From positions 28,925 through 92,924 of the forward strand of contig NZ_NPJA01000050.1 in assembly GCF_002251295.1 (NCBI RefSeq): DNA of 64,000 nt, read 5' to 3'. Under the pieces are notes generated by a model, which ran no database searches, was not told the DNA's origin, and was given only the letters and a program-made list of their open reading frames with translations. The DNA is from Prevotella sp. P5-50. Its GTDB lineage: Bacteria > Bacteroidota > Bacteroidia > Bacteroidales > Bacteroidaceae. Position 1 is the stretch's first letter, and every line of letters begins with the position of its first letter. Both the position numbers and the translations under genes were made by a program. Below, piece by piece: positions 53,463 to 61,959 of this stretch.

Positions 53463-55464
53463 TATTTCTGTTTTGATAAAGACTTCTTAGATATACGTCC
53501 ATACCGAGACTCAATGGAACATCATCACTTTCAAGCGAGGCTTTCAAGTCATCATAGCTGTAATAGCGTGCAAGTTCTGACAACCGTTTCTTATAGTTGC
53601 GCTGCACATTTTTCGAACCGAAAATGTCATCCGTTATTGTGTTTAGTCCAGAACCTATAGTCTCAACACCAGGTTTCCGCAAAATAACCATTTTGTCTTC
53701 ACGCTCCATCACATACACACAGTCAGATGTTAGTTCCCTGACAAGTAATGGCGAATGCGTCACCATCACACAACATGATTGATACTCCTCCAGCATATCA
53801 TCCAATGCGCTCAATAACTCTGCAATCGCATCAGGATGAAGATGGGTTTCTGGTTCATCAAGCAATAATAGTGAATCATAACGCATATCTGCCTCTAAAC
53901 ACATAAAGAGGTATAGCATTGTACTCTCACCTGAACTCATTTTTCTCAGGAGTTTGTTCAGCTTTGAGGTGTCTATGTCAAGGACGTCACGCTCATCTAT
54001 ACGCACCTTCACAAACAGTTCCTCTATCGCCTCTGTGAAAACAATTTTACCAAGTACTTGCTTCAGATGCTCAACCCTGCTATACATTCTTATTTTTTTA
54101 GTTGCATTTAGCAGTTCTGCTGTAAAATCATCTTTAGTTTTTGGCATCTGACCATCTCCAACACTCTTCGTAAGTCCAAAATGAAAATAATTCAGTTTAG
54201 CAGTATTCTCTGCAGTTTTGAAATTGTCAAATGTGCTATTCGCTATAGAAATCACTTTACTAAGAATCGGTTTTGCCGGAGTAAAAGCGTCTGAATTCTT
54301 ATCAGACAAATCAATAGGCAACTGAGTTACGAATAGAGTCTTACCAACTCCGTTTTTTCCAATAACTGCATAAATACGTCTTTGCAGTAATTGTCTCTCA
54401 TCCCTGAAGTTAAATTCGAACTCAACATCGTTTTCTGCATATATTGGACGAAAACGATATTTGAATCTGTATCTGTCCGCAACGTTTCTGCCTTGCAAAA
54501 TAAGCTGCGCTTCGCGTATAAGTCTTTCTGCTTCGTTTTCCCTAATCAGGCAACTATAGTATAACGTATTTCTAAAAGCGTCATCTATCTGAGGAAAAAT
54601 CGCAGCATCATTCAGTGCCATAAACACCGATTCATAACTATCCACGAAACGCCTTTTTATAGCTTTATAATAATTATCATTTTGTCCTAGTGAGCAAAAA
54701 TCCTCTGGTAATCGTAGAAATTCATCTGGTAATCCATCATTTTTTACATAGTATCGATGCTCTTCAGTACATTCCATTGTGCTCTCTCGCTTAATTATTT
54801 TTACCAAGCCATACGAATCATAATCGTACTCCGTATGGAAGTAATATAGGTTGAATTGTACATGAGCATAGCCATCACTCCACCCATCTGCCACTAAAAC
54901 AAAGCACGGATACTTCTTTGGTTTCTCAAACGAATCCAACTTGTGAGAATAGCCTCTTGGATTCTTAACCACAACAAATGGAATCTGGTTGGATGGTATA
55001 TCACCAGAAGCAACTCCCCCAACAATTGGGGCAACCAAAAATTTGGGTCTGCTTTCATCATCATATCCGTACACCTGCAATTCAAAGCCATGTCGCTTTA
55101 AAATCTCTTCAACGCACGTCTTGTACCTTTCCCTTTGGTTTTCATTTGTCACGAATCTTTGGTCAACAACAGCCTCTATAAAATCTTGATATAAATCTAA
55201 TGAGTCTAACAACCCGAGCCTTGTTATAAAGAGGTCGTCATCACTATAATCATTAGTATTATCGACCCAGTGTTTCTTAATATCACTATATAGATCATTA
55301 TAGCGGTTATCATGTGAACGCATCGTCCTAAGTTCCCATATCGAAGATAGGAACTCCATGATAGTACCATATTCTTGAAGCGACTCAACTAGACCAAGCT
55401 CAATAATCTTCCTATAAATCGGAAGAAATTGCTCCTTTGTCAGAAAAGGGGTATTAGCGTTCAT
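53437..55464 (-). CDS. Large ABC/SMC-like ATPase of the nuclease operon (PtuA-like)
   Basis: A 675-aa protein whose first 350 residues are helical and unrecognised. The ATPase follows: Walker A IYAVIGKNGVGKTLFVTQL (about residue 370), an ABC signature-like KMSSGESTMLYLF, Walker B SLLLLDEPETHLHP and the His switch CVMVTHSPLLVREL. This is the AAA_15/AAA_21 class found in OLD, Septu and Gabija ATPases. The long N-terminal extension is unusual for PtuA. It lies between the PD-(D/E)XK and HNH genes, 3 bp after the former. Probably the sensor or regulator of the nucleases. Confidence 0.82.
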   Translation of the reverse strand: MNANTPFLTKEQFLPIYRKIIELGLVESLQEYGTIMEFLSSIWELRTMRSHDNRYNDLYSDIKKHWVDNTNDYSDDDLFITRLGLLDSLDLYQDFIEAVVDQRFVTNENQRERYKTCVEEILKRHGFELQVYGYDDESRPKFLVAPIVGGVASGDIPSNQIPFVVVKNPRGYSHKLDSFEKPKKYPCFVLVADGWSDGYAHVQFNLYYFHTEYDYDSYGLVKIIKRESTMECTEEHRYYVKNDGLPDEFLRLPEDFCSLGQNDNYYKAIKRRFVDSYESVFMALNDAAIFPQIDDAFRNTLYYSCLIRENEAERLIREAQLILQGRNVADRYRFKYRFRPIYAENDVEFEFNFRDERQLLQRRIYAVIGKNGVGKTLFVTQLPIDLSDKNSDAFTPAKPILSKVISIANSTFDNFKTAENTAKLNYFHFGLTKSVGDGQMPKTKDDFTAELLNATKKIRMYSRVEHLKQVLGKIVFTEAIEELFVKVRIDERDVLDIDTSKLNKLLRKMSSGESTMLYLFMCLEADMRYDSLLLLDEPETHLHPDAIAELLSALDDMLEEYQSCCVMVTHSPLLVRELTSDCVYVMEREDKMVILRKPGVETIGSGLNTITDDIFGSKNVQRNYKKRLSELARYYSYDDLKASLESDDVPLSLGMDVYLRSLYQNRNNEEAGEIQ

Positions 55465-55467
55465 ATT

Positions 55468-56325
55468 TCAAACTCTTTTATAGAGAACCTCCGATAAAAA
55501 ACCATTAATATTTCTAATCTTTGCACTATAGCTGATGCCTACGCCAATAATCGTTTTACCTTTTGTGTGGTATTTCTGGCCATATTTCATTTTTTTTATC
55601 TGCTTTAGAGCTTTATTTGACTCATCCTCGTTCTTTGAATTATACTTAAATTCCAGTATATAAAATATTTCCGGCGTTTCAAAAGACATATCTAACCTAC
55701 CATTAGCAGATTCTATTTCTGATAGAGGATCCAATCCGATTACTGATGATATCACGTGGAAAACAGTATGAAAATAACCTTCGTTTATCTTCTCCTTTCG
55801 CACAGAATACGGTATCTCCATTATGAGGCCTTTCATCAAATCTATAAAGGTATTCAAATCATTATTCTGTAACGAATTCTTAATTTGAAGATACGGAATG
55901 GGGATGCTGTCATCATTGAGATAGATTTGATTGCATCGCTCCACCATATGCTTCGTATCATCATACATTTTTCCAATCTCAGCAATATAATACTCTGCTA
56001 CAGTATTATTCAAGTTGCTTTCTATTAAATCATAAAAGCCTTCAATATATGCACCAAGTTTTCTTAAGAACTGTAATAGTTGTGTTATCGAAGAAAATTT
56101 TGCTGGAATAATCGACTCACCCTCAGATGTACTCAAGTTATCTTCGATAATCCCGACTATCGTTTCTACAAACATCAACAAATCTTTACCACCTTTTAAC
56201 TGGTATATGCCGAATTCAGGTCTGCTATAAGCATCCTTTTTAAACATAAACCAATCATGATAACGAGCTAACGCCCATTGTTCAATATAATTTGACAGTT
56301 CTTTTTCTTTCTCAACGACATTCAT
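55468..56325 (-). CDS. PD-(D/E)XK nuclease-domain protein, first gene of the operon
   Basis: A 285-aa protein. Residues 1 to about 175 are helical with no known domain. Residues about 180-285 match the nuclease domain usually fused to the C-terminus of Bacteroidetes AAA-ATPase-like proteins (PDDEXK_9). Visible parts are NEGYFHTVFHVISSVIG, SANGRLDMSFETPE with Asp212, and FYILEFKYN with Glu225 and Lys227; then comes KYHTKGKTIIGVGISY. The usual AAA part is missing, which makes it distinctive. It opens the operon 3 bp before the ATPase gene. Confidence 0.78.
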   Translation of the reverse strand: MNVVEKEKELSNYIEQWALARYHDWFMFKKDAYSRPEFGIYQLKGGKDLLMFVETIVGIIEDNLSTSEGESIIPAKFSSITQLLQFLRKLGAYIEGFYDLIESNLNNTVAEYYIAEIGKMYDDTKHMVERCNQIYLNDDSIPIPYLQIKNSLQNNDLNTFIDLMKGLIMEIPYSVRKEKINEGYFHTVFHVISSVIGLDPLSEIESANGRLDMSFETPEIFYILEFKYNSKNEDESNKALKQIKKMKYGQKYHTKGKTIIGVGISYSAKIRNINGFLSEVLYKRV

Positions 56326-56342
56326 ACTCGAACCATTTATCT

Positions 56343-56366
56343 CGTATATTGCGATACCATCGCGAC
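56343..56366. repeat. Palindrome-containing boundary repeat, 5' side of nuclease operon
   Basis: CGTATATTGCGATA followed by CCATCGCGAC. GCGAT/ATCGC pair as a hairpin. It resembles the copy at 51550-51573 but with a decayed palindrome, and lies 18 bp before the first gene's start codon, where an operator or an insertion boundary could sit. Confidence 0.55.
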
Positions 56367-56407
56367 CATTCCTGCAGTTACTGTGCTCACCGATTCCCCC
56401 ATCGAGT

Positions 56408-56735
56408 TTATCTCATACTTCTCATCTCTCCCTCCACCATCTTCATAAGCTTCGGCAGCATCCCTTCGATCTTCCGACATTTCACCTTGCCATACTTGTC
56501 AAAGTTCATATCGTCCAACAACTCATTCTCCCCCTTCTTTCCACCACTTCCCCCACATGGGGCACTTCTCTAACTCGGAATAATCGCCGTATTGGGTATG
56601 GGCATCACAGAGCATGTCTGTGAAGCGGGAGCTGCAGTGTAGGTCACCGAAGAAATCGGTTTAGAGGTTGAACACTTCCAGGTTTATATCCATCTCATCG
56701 GCCATGCGCTTCTGCTTGTTTGCCGTCTCTTGCAT
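56408..56735 (-). pseudogene. Frameshifted gene remnant of unknown family
   Basis: One frame reads MQETANKQKRMADEMDINLE, a stop, then DFFGDLHCSSRFTDMLCDAH through KCPMWGKWW. After a shift the text continues ELLDDMNFDKYGKVKCRKIE and GMLPKLMKMVEGE. The amino acid texture is protein-like across both frames, so I read it as a decayed gene with one stop and one frameshift. I do not recognise the family. Confidence 0.35.
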
Positions 56736-56784
56736 CCTTATGCCATTTCTTAAAACCGACAAGCGGCCATATCACCATTGGAAG

Positions 56785-56820
56785 TTCTTCGACTAGCGAA
56801 GCGAGCAAAGCTCGAATTCT
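56785..56820. repeat. REP-like hairpin
   Basis: CGAGC-AAA-GCTCG (56802-56814) is nested in TTCGA/TCGAA. The AGCGAAGCGAGC text resembles parts of the element at 50793-50867. The gap between the remnant and the epimerase gene holds no supported gene. Confidence 0.5.
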
Positions 56821-56897
56821 CTTAAACCAATAGTTCAATGACCGACTTGTCTGTGTATCACTTAAGGGAATCAACAATTCGCCTTTGACATTTGACC

Positions 56898-57944
56898 TTA
56901 GTTCTTTGACATATAAAAGGATGCGTACCACTCCGCAAACTTCCTCAGCCCTTCTCTCAAAGTTATCTTTGGTGTAAACCCGAAGTCACGTTCAAGGGCT
57001 GTGGCATCGGCATAGGTAGTTGGTACATCACCTGGCTGCATAGGGACGAGCTTCTTGTGTGCCTCGAAGTCGAAGTCTGCAGGAAGGACACCGGCACGAA
57101 CCAGTTCCTCTTGCAGGATATTCACGAAGTCCAGCAGATTTTCTGGCTGACCGCCTCCGATATTATATACTGCGTATGGAGGGATGGGCAAGCCATCTTC
57201 ACCTTTCTTACGCTCTGGCGCACCTTGCATCACACGATACACGCCCTCTACGATGTCATCGACATACGTAAAGTCACGACGGCAATTGCCGTAGTTGAAT
57301 ATCTGGATAGTCTCGCCCTTCAACAACTTGTTGGTAAAGCCGAAGTATGCCATATCGGGACGACCTGCAGGGCCATAAACGGTAAAGAAGCGCAACCCCG
57401 TAGTGGGAATGTCATACAATTTTGAATAGCAGTGGGCAAACAGTTCATTGCTCTTCTTGGTTGCTGCATACAGCGACACAGGATTATCCACACGGTCATC
57501 TGTGCTGAATGGTACCTTCTTGTTGCCACCATATACGCTTGATGAAGAAGCATATACCAGATGCTCTACAGGGTAATGTCTGCACGCCTCCAATATATTA
57601 TAGAAGCCTATCATGTTGCTTTGGATGTAGGCATCAGGATTGGTGATGCTATAGCGCACACCAGCCTGAGCAGCGAGATTTACCACCACGTCAAAGTGGT
57701 ACTTTTCGAACAGTTCATCAATCAGAGTCTTGTCAGCCAAGTCACCCTTGACGAACTCATATTCTATTCCCGCAGGCTTAGCCTTCTCAATCTCACTGAG
57801 GCGGTAATCTTTCAGTGTCGGATCATAATAATCATTCAGATTATCCAGTCCAACAATAGTACCTTCGCTCATTTCCTTAAACAAGCGTAGCACCAAGTTC
57901 GAGCCAATAAATCCAGCACTTCCAGTAACCAATATGGTCTTCAT
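56898..57944 (-). CDS. UDP-glucuronate 4-epimerase
   Basis: A 348-aa extended SDR that converts UDP-glucuronate to UDP-galacturonate for capsule or O-antigen. The NAD motif is TGSAGFIGSNLV, followed by LAAQAGVRYSITNPDAY, the catalytic SSSSVYGGN and YAATKKSNE (Tyr-x3-Lys), and the substrate block FFTVYGPAGRPDMAYF. These fit the glucuronate/galacturonate epimerase group rather than GalE. Its upstream neighbour makes UDP-glucuronate, the substrate. The two genes are 35 bp apart. Confidence 0.9.
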   Translation of the reverse strand: MKTILVTGSAGFIGSNLVLRLFKEMSEGTIVGLDNLNDYYDPTLKDYRLSEIEKAKPAGIEYEFVKGDLADKTLIDELFEKYHFDVVVNLAAQAGVRYSITNPDAYIQSNMIGFYNILEACRHYPVEHLVYASSSSVYGGNKKVPFSTDDRVDNPVSLYAATKKSNELFAHCYSKLYDIPTTGLRFFTVYGPAGRPDMAYFGFTNKLLKGETIQIFNYGNCRRDFTYVDDIVEGVYRVMQGAPERKKGEDGLPIPPYAVYNIGGGQPENLLDFVNILQEELVRAGVLPADFDFEAHKKLVPMQPGDVPTTYADATALERDFGFTPKITLREGLRKFAEWYASFYMSKN

Positions 57945-57979
57945 TCTTCAATTTTCAATTTTCAATCTTCAATCTTCTA

Positions 57980-59308
57980 TCAGTCCCTCTTGAAAATATC
58001 GCGAGTATATACCTTCTCCTGAACATCATCCAGAGCCTCGTCGTAGCGGTTAGCAATAATCGCATCGCTCTGCTTCTTGAACTCATCGAGATTGTTCACA
58101 ATCTTCGACCCGAAAAACGTTTCACCATCCTTTAACGTTGGCTCATAGATGATGATATTGGCACCCTTGGCCTTCACACGCTTCATGATGCCCTGGATAG
58201 CACTCTGACGGAAGTTGTCTGAATTAGATTTCATCGTCAGACGGAACACACCGATAGTCACTTCCTTCTCTGCATTCTCATTCCAGTCACTGTTGGCCGT
58301 ATAGTAACCAGCCTTGCGTAGCACTTCATCAGCAATAAAGTCCTTACGTGTACGGTTACTCTCCACGATGGCCGTCATCATATTCTGAGGCACATCCGCA
58401 TAGTTGGCCAACAACTGCTTGGTATCCTTAGGCAGACAGTAACCACCATAACCAAACGAAGGATTATTATAGTGCGTTCCGATACGAGGATCTAGACCTA
58501 CGCCCGATATGATAGCCTGACTGTCCAGACCCTTCACCTCAGCGTATGTATCCAACTCATTGAAGTACGACACACGCAGTGCCAGATATGTATTTGCAAA
58601 CAACTTCACGGCCTCTGCCTCGGTCATGCCCATAAACAAGGTATCGATATTCTCTTTGATAGCTCCTTCCTGTAGCAGTCCTGCAAATGTCTTAGCCTTC
58701 TCCTCTGCCTCTGGATTACCGATAGCTGTAATGGCAGCATTCTCCTCGTCCCACTTTCTGTTTCTGTCAGCAGGCAATATTTTTGGATAGCCTACGATAA
58801 TGCGAGAAGGATAGAGATTATCATACAACGCCTTGCTCTCACGTAGGAACTCAGGCGAGAACAGCAAGTTAAACTTCTTCCCCTTCAACGTTGGGTCAGT
58901 CAAGAACTTCAGCGCATACTTTACATACAGAGAACGGCAATATCCGACAGGGATAGTACTCTTAATGACCATCACTGCATCGGGATTCACACTTAACACG
59001 AGGTCAATCACATCCTCGATATGATGCGTATCAAAGAAGTTCTTTTGCGGGTCATAGTTTGTCGGCGCCGCAATCACCACAAAGTCAGCATCCTTATAGG
59101 CAGTCTTACCATCCAGCGTTGCCGTCAAGTCAAGCTGCTTCTCTGCTAAATACTTCTCAATATACTCATCCTGAATAGGCGAGATCTTTTTGTTGATTTT
59201 CTCCACCTTCTCAGGAATCACGTCAACAGCTGTTACGTGATTATGCTGAGCAAGCAGTGTTGCTATACTCATGCCTACGTAACCTGTTCCTGCTACTGCA
59301 ATTTTCAT
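57980..59308 (-). CDS. ugd: UDP-glucose 6-dehydrogenase
   Basis: A 442-aa NAD-dependent enzyme that oxidises UDP-glucose to UDP-glucuronate. The Rossmann motif is [16 protein letters not shown]. The middle domain contains [20 protein letters not shown], and the catalytic Cys is in [15 protein letters not shown]. The ATG at 59308 gives the normal N-terminus; a TTG three codons earlier is less likely. It feeds the downstream epimerase. A REP-like element separates it from the nucleotidyltransferase gene upstream. Confidence 0.93.
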   Translation of the reverse strand: MKIAVAGTGYVGMSIATLLAQHNHVTAVDVIPEKVEKINKKISPIQDEYIEKYLAEKQLDLTATLDGKTAYKDADFVVIAAPTNYDPQKNFFDTHHIEDVIDLVLSVNPDAVMVIKSTIPVGYCRSLYVKYALKFLTDPTLKGKKFNLLFSPEFLRESKALYDNLYPSRIIVGYPKILPADRNRKWDEENAAITAIGNPEAEEKAKTFAGLLQEGAIKENIDTLFMGMTEAEAVKLFANTYLALRVSYFNELDTYAEVKGLDSQAIISGVGLDPRIGTHYNNPSFGYGGYCLPKDTKQLLANYADVPQNMMTAIVESNRTRKDFIADEVLRKAGYYTANSDWNENAEKEVTIGVFRLTMKSNSDNFRQSAIQGIMKRVKAKGANIIIYEPTLKDGETFFGSKIVNNLDEFKKQSDAIIANRYDEALDDVQEKVYTRDIFKRD

Positions 59309-59359
59309 CGTTTTCAATAATAAGTTAGTTTCTATAATAATTACTTTCCGTATTTCTCA

Positions 59360-59440
59360 ACGGTTTGACCTTCGGTCGAGCCTGCTCACGCTCGGCATCC
59401 AAAATCAAATTTTGCCTGCTCTCGCTAACTCGCAGGCTTC
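59360..59440. repeat. REP-like element between nucleotidyltransferase and ugd
   Basis: Hairpins GACC-TTC-GGTC and CGAGC-CTGCTCAC-GCTCG sit within a 28-base stretch (about 59368-59395) identical to part of the element inserted in the RAYT gene. A further GCCTGC/GCAGGC pair lies in the last codons of the nucleotidyltransferase gene. Confidence 0.75.
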
Positions 59441-60238
59441 ATAATAAGTATCGAGGCTGCCGATGTCAAATCGTCCTGCACTCATAGGCCATGCATGCAT
59501 AGTGGTATGTTCCACCATATAGTGAGCAAGGTTGCCTGGCGCATCCTTGCCACAGCCATTCTCTACCGAGTGACGTACCAAATCGAGGTCTTTCTTCAGA
59601 TAGATATAGAACGGAGGCACTGCCCAGTGGCTCTTAGGCACCTGCGGTTTCTCTTCCATACCCAACACCTTATTGTTCTCATCCAGTTCCACAACACCAG
59701 TCCTTTGCAGTTTCTCTATCGAAGGCTGCTCATGGCACATGATGCAACTTGTCTGTTTCTCTTTTGCAAAGTCCACAAACTCTTGGAATGAGAAAAACAG
59801 CAGATTATCAGCAGCCACTACCAACAAGTCGTCAGTGATTAGTGATGAGTGATGAGTGGTGAGTGGTGAGTGGTGAGTGATGAGTGGTGAGTGATGAGTG
59901 TTTAGTGGTGAGTGGTGAGTGATGACAGTGCCTGCACCATTGATTGCCATCAACAAGTCACATACAGCTCCTAATCTTGTTTCGTTGGTTGACGTTCCGT
60001 CATCAACGATTGTAATAGGTTTGCTATAGTTTTGCTCAGATGCCCAATCGGCAAATATCTGTGCGAACTTATGATTAGTCACTATGATATGTTCATCAAT
60101 ATCATCAATCTTATCTATATCATCCAACATACGTCCGAGAATAGTATTCTCCCCTATCTTCAAGAGGGGTTTCGGAAAGTTCTTTGTCAACTCCCCCAAC
60201 CTCGTTGCATATCCAGCTGCAATTACAATATTCTTCAC
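59405..60238 (-). CDS. Sugar-phosphate nucleotidyltransferase with heptamer-encoded insert
   Basis: A 277-aa NTP-transferase. The GT-A nucleotide motif is IVIAAGYATRLGELTKNFPKPLLKIG, followed by NHKFAQIFADW, VAADNLLFFSF and an acidic metal-binding segment. Between MAINGAG and the DDLLVVAADN strand is an extra segment of about 30 residues. It repeats HHSPL and HHSSL separated by Thr, Asn or Ile, and is encoded by a 7-bp tandem array. The start codon is GTG. It probably activates a sugar 1-phosphate for the polysaccharide. The specific sugar is unknown. Confidence 0.85.
   Translation of the reverse strand: MKNIVIAAGYATRLGELTKNFPKPLLKIGENTILGRMLDDIDKIDDIDEHIIVTNHKFAQIFADWASEQNYSKPITIVDDGTSTNETRLGAVCDLLMAINGAGTVITHHSPLNTHHSPLITHHSPLTTHHSSLITDDLLVVAADNLLFFSFQEFVDFAKEKQTSCIMCHEQPSIEKLQRTGVVELDENNKVLGMEEKPQVPKSHWAVPPFYIYLKKDLDLVRHSVENGCGKDAPGNLAHYMVEHTTMHAWPMSAGRFDIGSLDTYYEACELARAGKI
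59834..59924. repeat. Heptanucleotide array inside the nucleotidyltransferase gene
   Basis: Thirteen 7-bp units of AGTGATG, AGTGGTG and variants run without interruption and are read in frame as a 7-residue repeat. A gain or loss of one unit would shift the frame. Confidence 0.85.
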
Positions 60239-60246
60239 TTCTATAG

Positions 60247-60338
60247 TTGTTAGTTATGAGTTATGAGTTATGAGTTATGAGTTATGAGTGATTAATGATG
60301 AGTGATTAGTGATTAGTGATTAGTGATTAGTGATTAAT
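60247..60338. repeat. Heptanucleotide array upstream of the nucleotidyltransferase gene
   Basis: GAGTTAT-type units (about five) are followed by GTGATTA-type units (about five). They fill the gap between the four-helix-bundle gene and the GTG start, where promoter or ribosome-binding functions would lie. A short degenerate stretch with the same period sits at about 60700-60735. Confidence 0.8.
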
Positions 60339-60698
60339 ACATGTCACACTTAAGTTCTTTTTCTTTGTGATAATGATGCTTGTAAGCAACTTCATTATTT
60401 CTATATTATCAGCCATCAATGAATTGTACATCTTTTCATCAATATACTTTCCATAAAATGCAAGTTCAAGCCAATAACTAGTTTCACTGCATTCTTTCTG
60501 GCTGATAGACATTTTTGATATGAAATCTGCAGGACTTTGAGCATATTGCGCTTCAGCAATGTTGGCACCTATACTTGTGCCACATCTGAAAAGTTGATCA
60601 CACAAACTGTATTTCTTATATTTGCTCAGAATGTAATCTGTGCAATCCATAATACGATGTGCAAATGCAATGCTCTTTTCCTCAACTACTGATCTCAT
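60327..60698 (-). CDS. Four-helix-bundle protein (S23-type, TIGR02436)
   Basis: A 123-aa all-helical protein. It shows the family motifs SIAFAHRIMDCTDYI, LCDQLFRCGTSIGANIAEAQ, FISKMSISQKECSETSYWLE and an Ile/Leu-rich last helix. These proteins were first described as 23S rRNA intervening-sequence products and are often found inside Bacteroidetes polysaccharide loci. Their role is unknown. The ATG at 60698 is preferred over the GTG at 60710. The 3' end reads into the heptamer tract. Confidence 0.85.
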   Translation of the reverse strand: MRSVVEEKSIAFAHRIMDCTDYILSKYKKYSLCDQLFRCGTSIGANIAEAQYAQSPADFISKMSISQKECSETSYWLELAFYGKYIDEKMYNSLMADNIEIMKLLTSIIITKKKNLSVTCINH

Positions 60699-60720
60699 AT
60701 CACTAAACACTGACCATTAA

Positions 60721-61872
60721 TCACTGAACACTAAGGAATCGTGCCCCATCATCCGGTTTCACCCAGAACACTTGGAAAGTCTTTTCATATTCAGGGAACT
60801 GCTCCAGATACTTTTCAGTCAGCGACTTCTGAATCTCCTCCTTATAGACAGGATCAACGAGTGCAATACAAGCGCCTTTGAAACCAGCACCAGAGAAGCG
60901 ACCACCATAGACACCTGGCAACTGACGCATAATCTCATAGATAGCTATCAACTCTGGAGAACCGCACTCATAGTTATGAATACTACTTTCACAGGAGTCA
61001 AACGACAGTTTACCAAACAGTTTCATATTGCCTGTTTCCCATGCCGTCACGCCTTGTCGCACACGACGGTACTCACTATAGAAGTGCTCTGCACGACGAG
61101 CGAACCTTTGTGGCATAGCAATACGCGTCTTATCAAACGTTGCTTTAGGGATATCCCTCAGGAACGTCTTATCAAACGTCTTCAGTGGTTGGTCTGTATA
61201 GGCAAGCATATTCCACGCTGCAGTCTTACACTCATACACCCTCAGGTTATAATCTGAGTTCACCAGCGAACGAGTCAGGCCCGAAAAGAAAATACCAATT
61301 TCAAACTCTGGCATCTCAGGATTCCGCTTGATGATGCGCCAATCATTCGAATCACAATCTAAGAACAAAAGACCATCTTTTTTACCAAGGGCTATACATG
61401 CTTGGTCAAGTAGACCATTATTCAACCCAATGTACTCCCGTTCTGCCTCAGATGCTATCTTTACTACCTCGAAAGGCTGGAGTGTAATGTCATTCGCCTT
61501 AGCAAACGCCATTACGTAGGCAATGAGTACTGCTGCAGATGAAGACAAACCACCAACTGGTAGCGAGCCTTGAATAACGCCTTCTATACCATGACTCAAC
61601 TCAAATCGTTTGCGTAGGGCATATTTCGCACCACGGGCATAATCTCCCCAGTGTCTTTCTTTTACCTGCGATGGAGTATTAACATGGAACTCCACATCAC
61701 CCTCAAATGTTCGTGAAGATAATTTAACAAGGCTATCATCACGGACATTAAACCACAGATCAACACCCTTATCTATTGCAAAGCCTGTCACCAGTCCATG
61801 CTGGTGGTCAACGTGTGCCCCCAATGGGCAGACCCTATATGGGCTGAATATATGATATTGATACTTATCCAT
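60721..61872 (-). CDS. GHMP-family sugar kinase (galactokinase/galacturonokinase-like)
   Basis: A 383-aa kinase. The N-terminal sugar-binding block is FSPYRVCPLGAHVDHQHGLV, similar to the galactokinase signature. The ATP motif is LPVGGLSSSAAVLIAYV, and the C-terminal motif is YGGRFSGAGFKGACIAL. It should phosphorylate a sugar at C1. The nearby nucleotidyltransferase could then activate the product, giving a salvage route into the polysaccharide. With a galacturonate-making pathway nearby, galacturonate is one candidate substrate, but the sequence alone does not decide. Confidence 0.85.
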   Translation of the reverse strand: MDKYQYHIFSPYRVCPLGAHVDHQHGLVTGFAIDKGVDLWFNVRDDSLVKLSSRTFEGDVEFHVNTPSQVKERHWGDYARGAKYALRKRFELSHGIEGVIQGSLPVGGLSSSAAVLIAYVMAFAKANDITLQPFEVVKIASEAEREYIGLNNGLLDQACIALGKKDGLLFLDCDSNDWRIIKRNPEMPEFEIGIFFSGLTRSLVNSDYNLRVYECKTAAWNMLAYTDQPLKTFDKTFLRDIPKATFDKTRIAMPQRFARRAEHFYSEYRRVRQGVTAWETGNMKLFGKLSFDSCESSIHNYECGSPELIAIYEIMRQLPGVYGGRFSGAGFKGACIALVDPVYKEEIQKSLTEKYLEQFPEYEKTFQVFWVKPDDGARFLSVQ

Positions 61873-61959
61873 TTAATTACTCCTTATGTTTTCCCCATTG
61901 AGGCCAAAAGAGGTAAGAACAGAACTGCCAGATGGCTTTTAGGTAATTCATACCACAAA

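Noticed and set aside
56695..56931. 78-aa minus-strand frame before the epimerase gene
   Set aside because: It overlaps the epimerase gene end and runs through a REP-like hairpin; the composition is not protein-like and it has no family resemblance.
59834..60338. CRISPR array
   Set aside because: The repeats are contiguous 7-bp units without spacers, and no cas genes are in the window.
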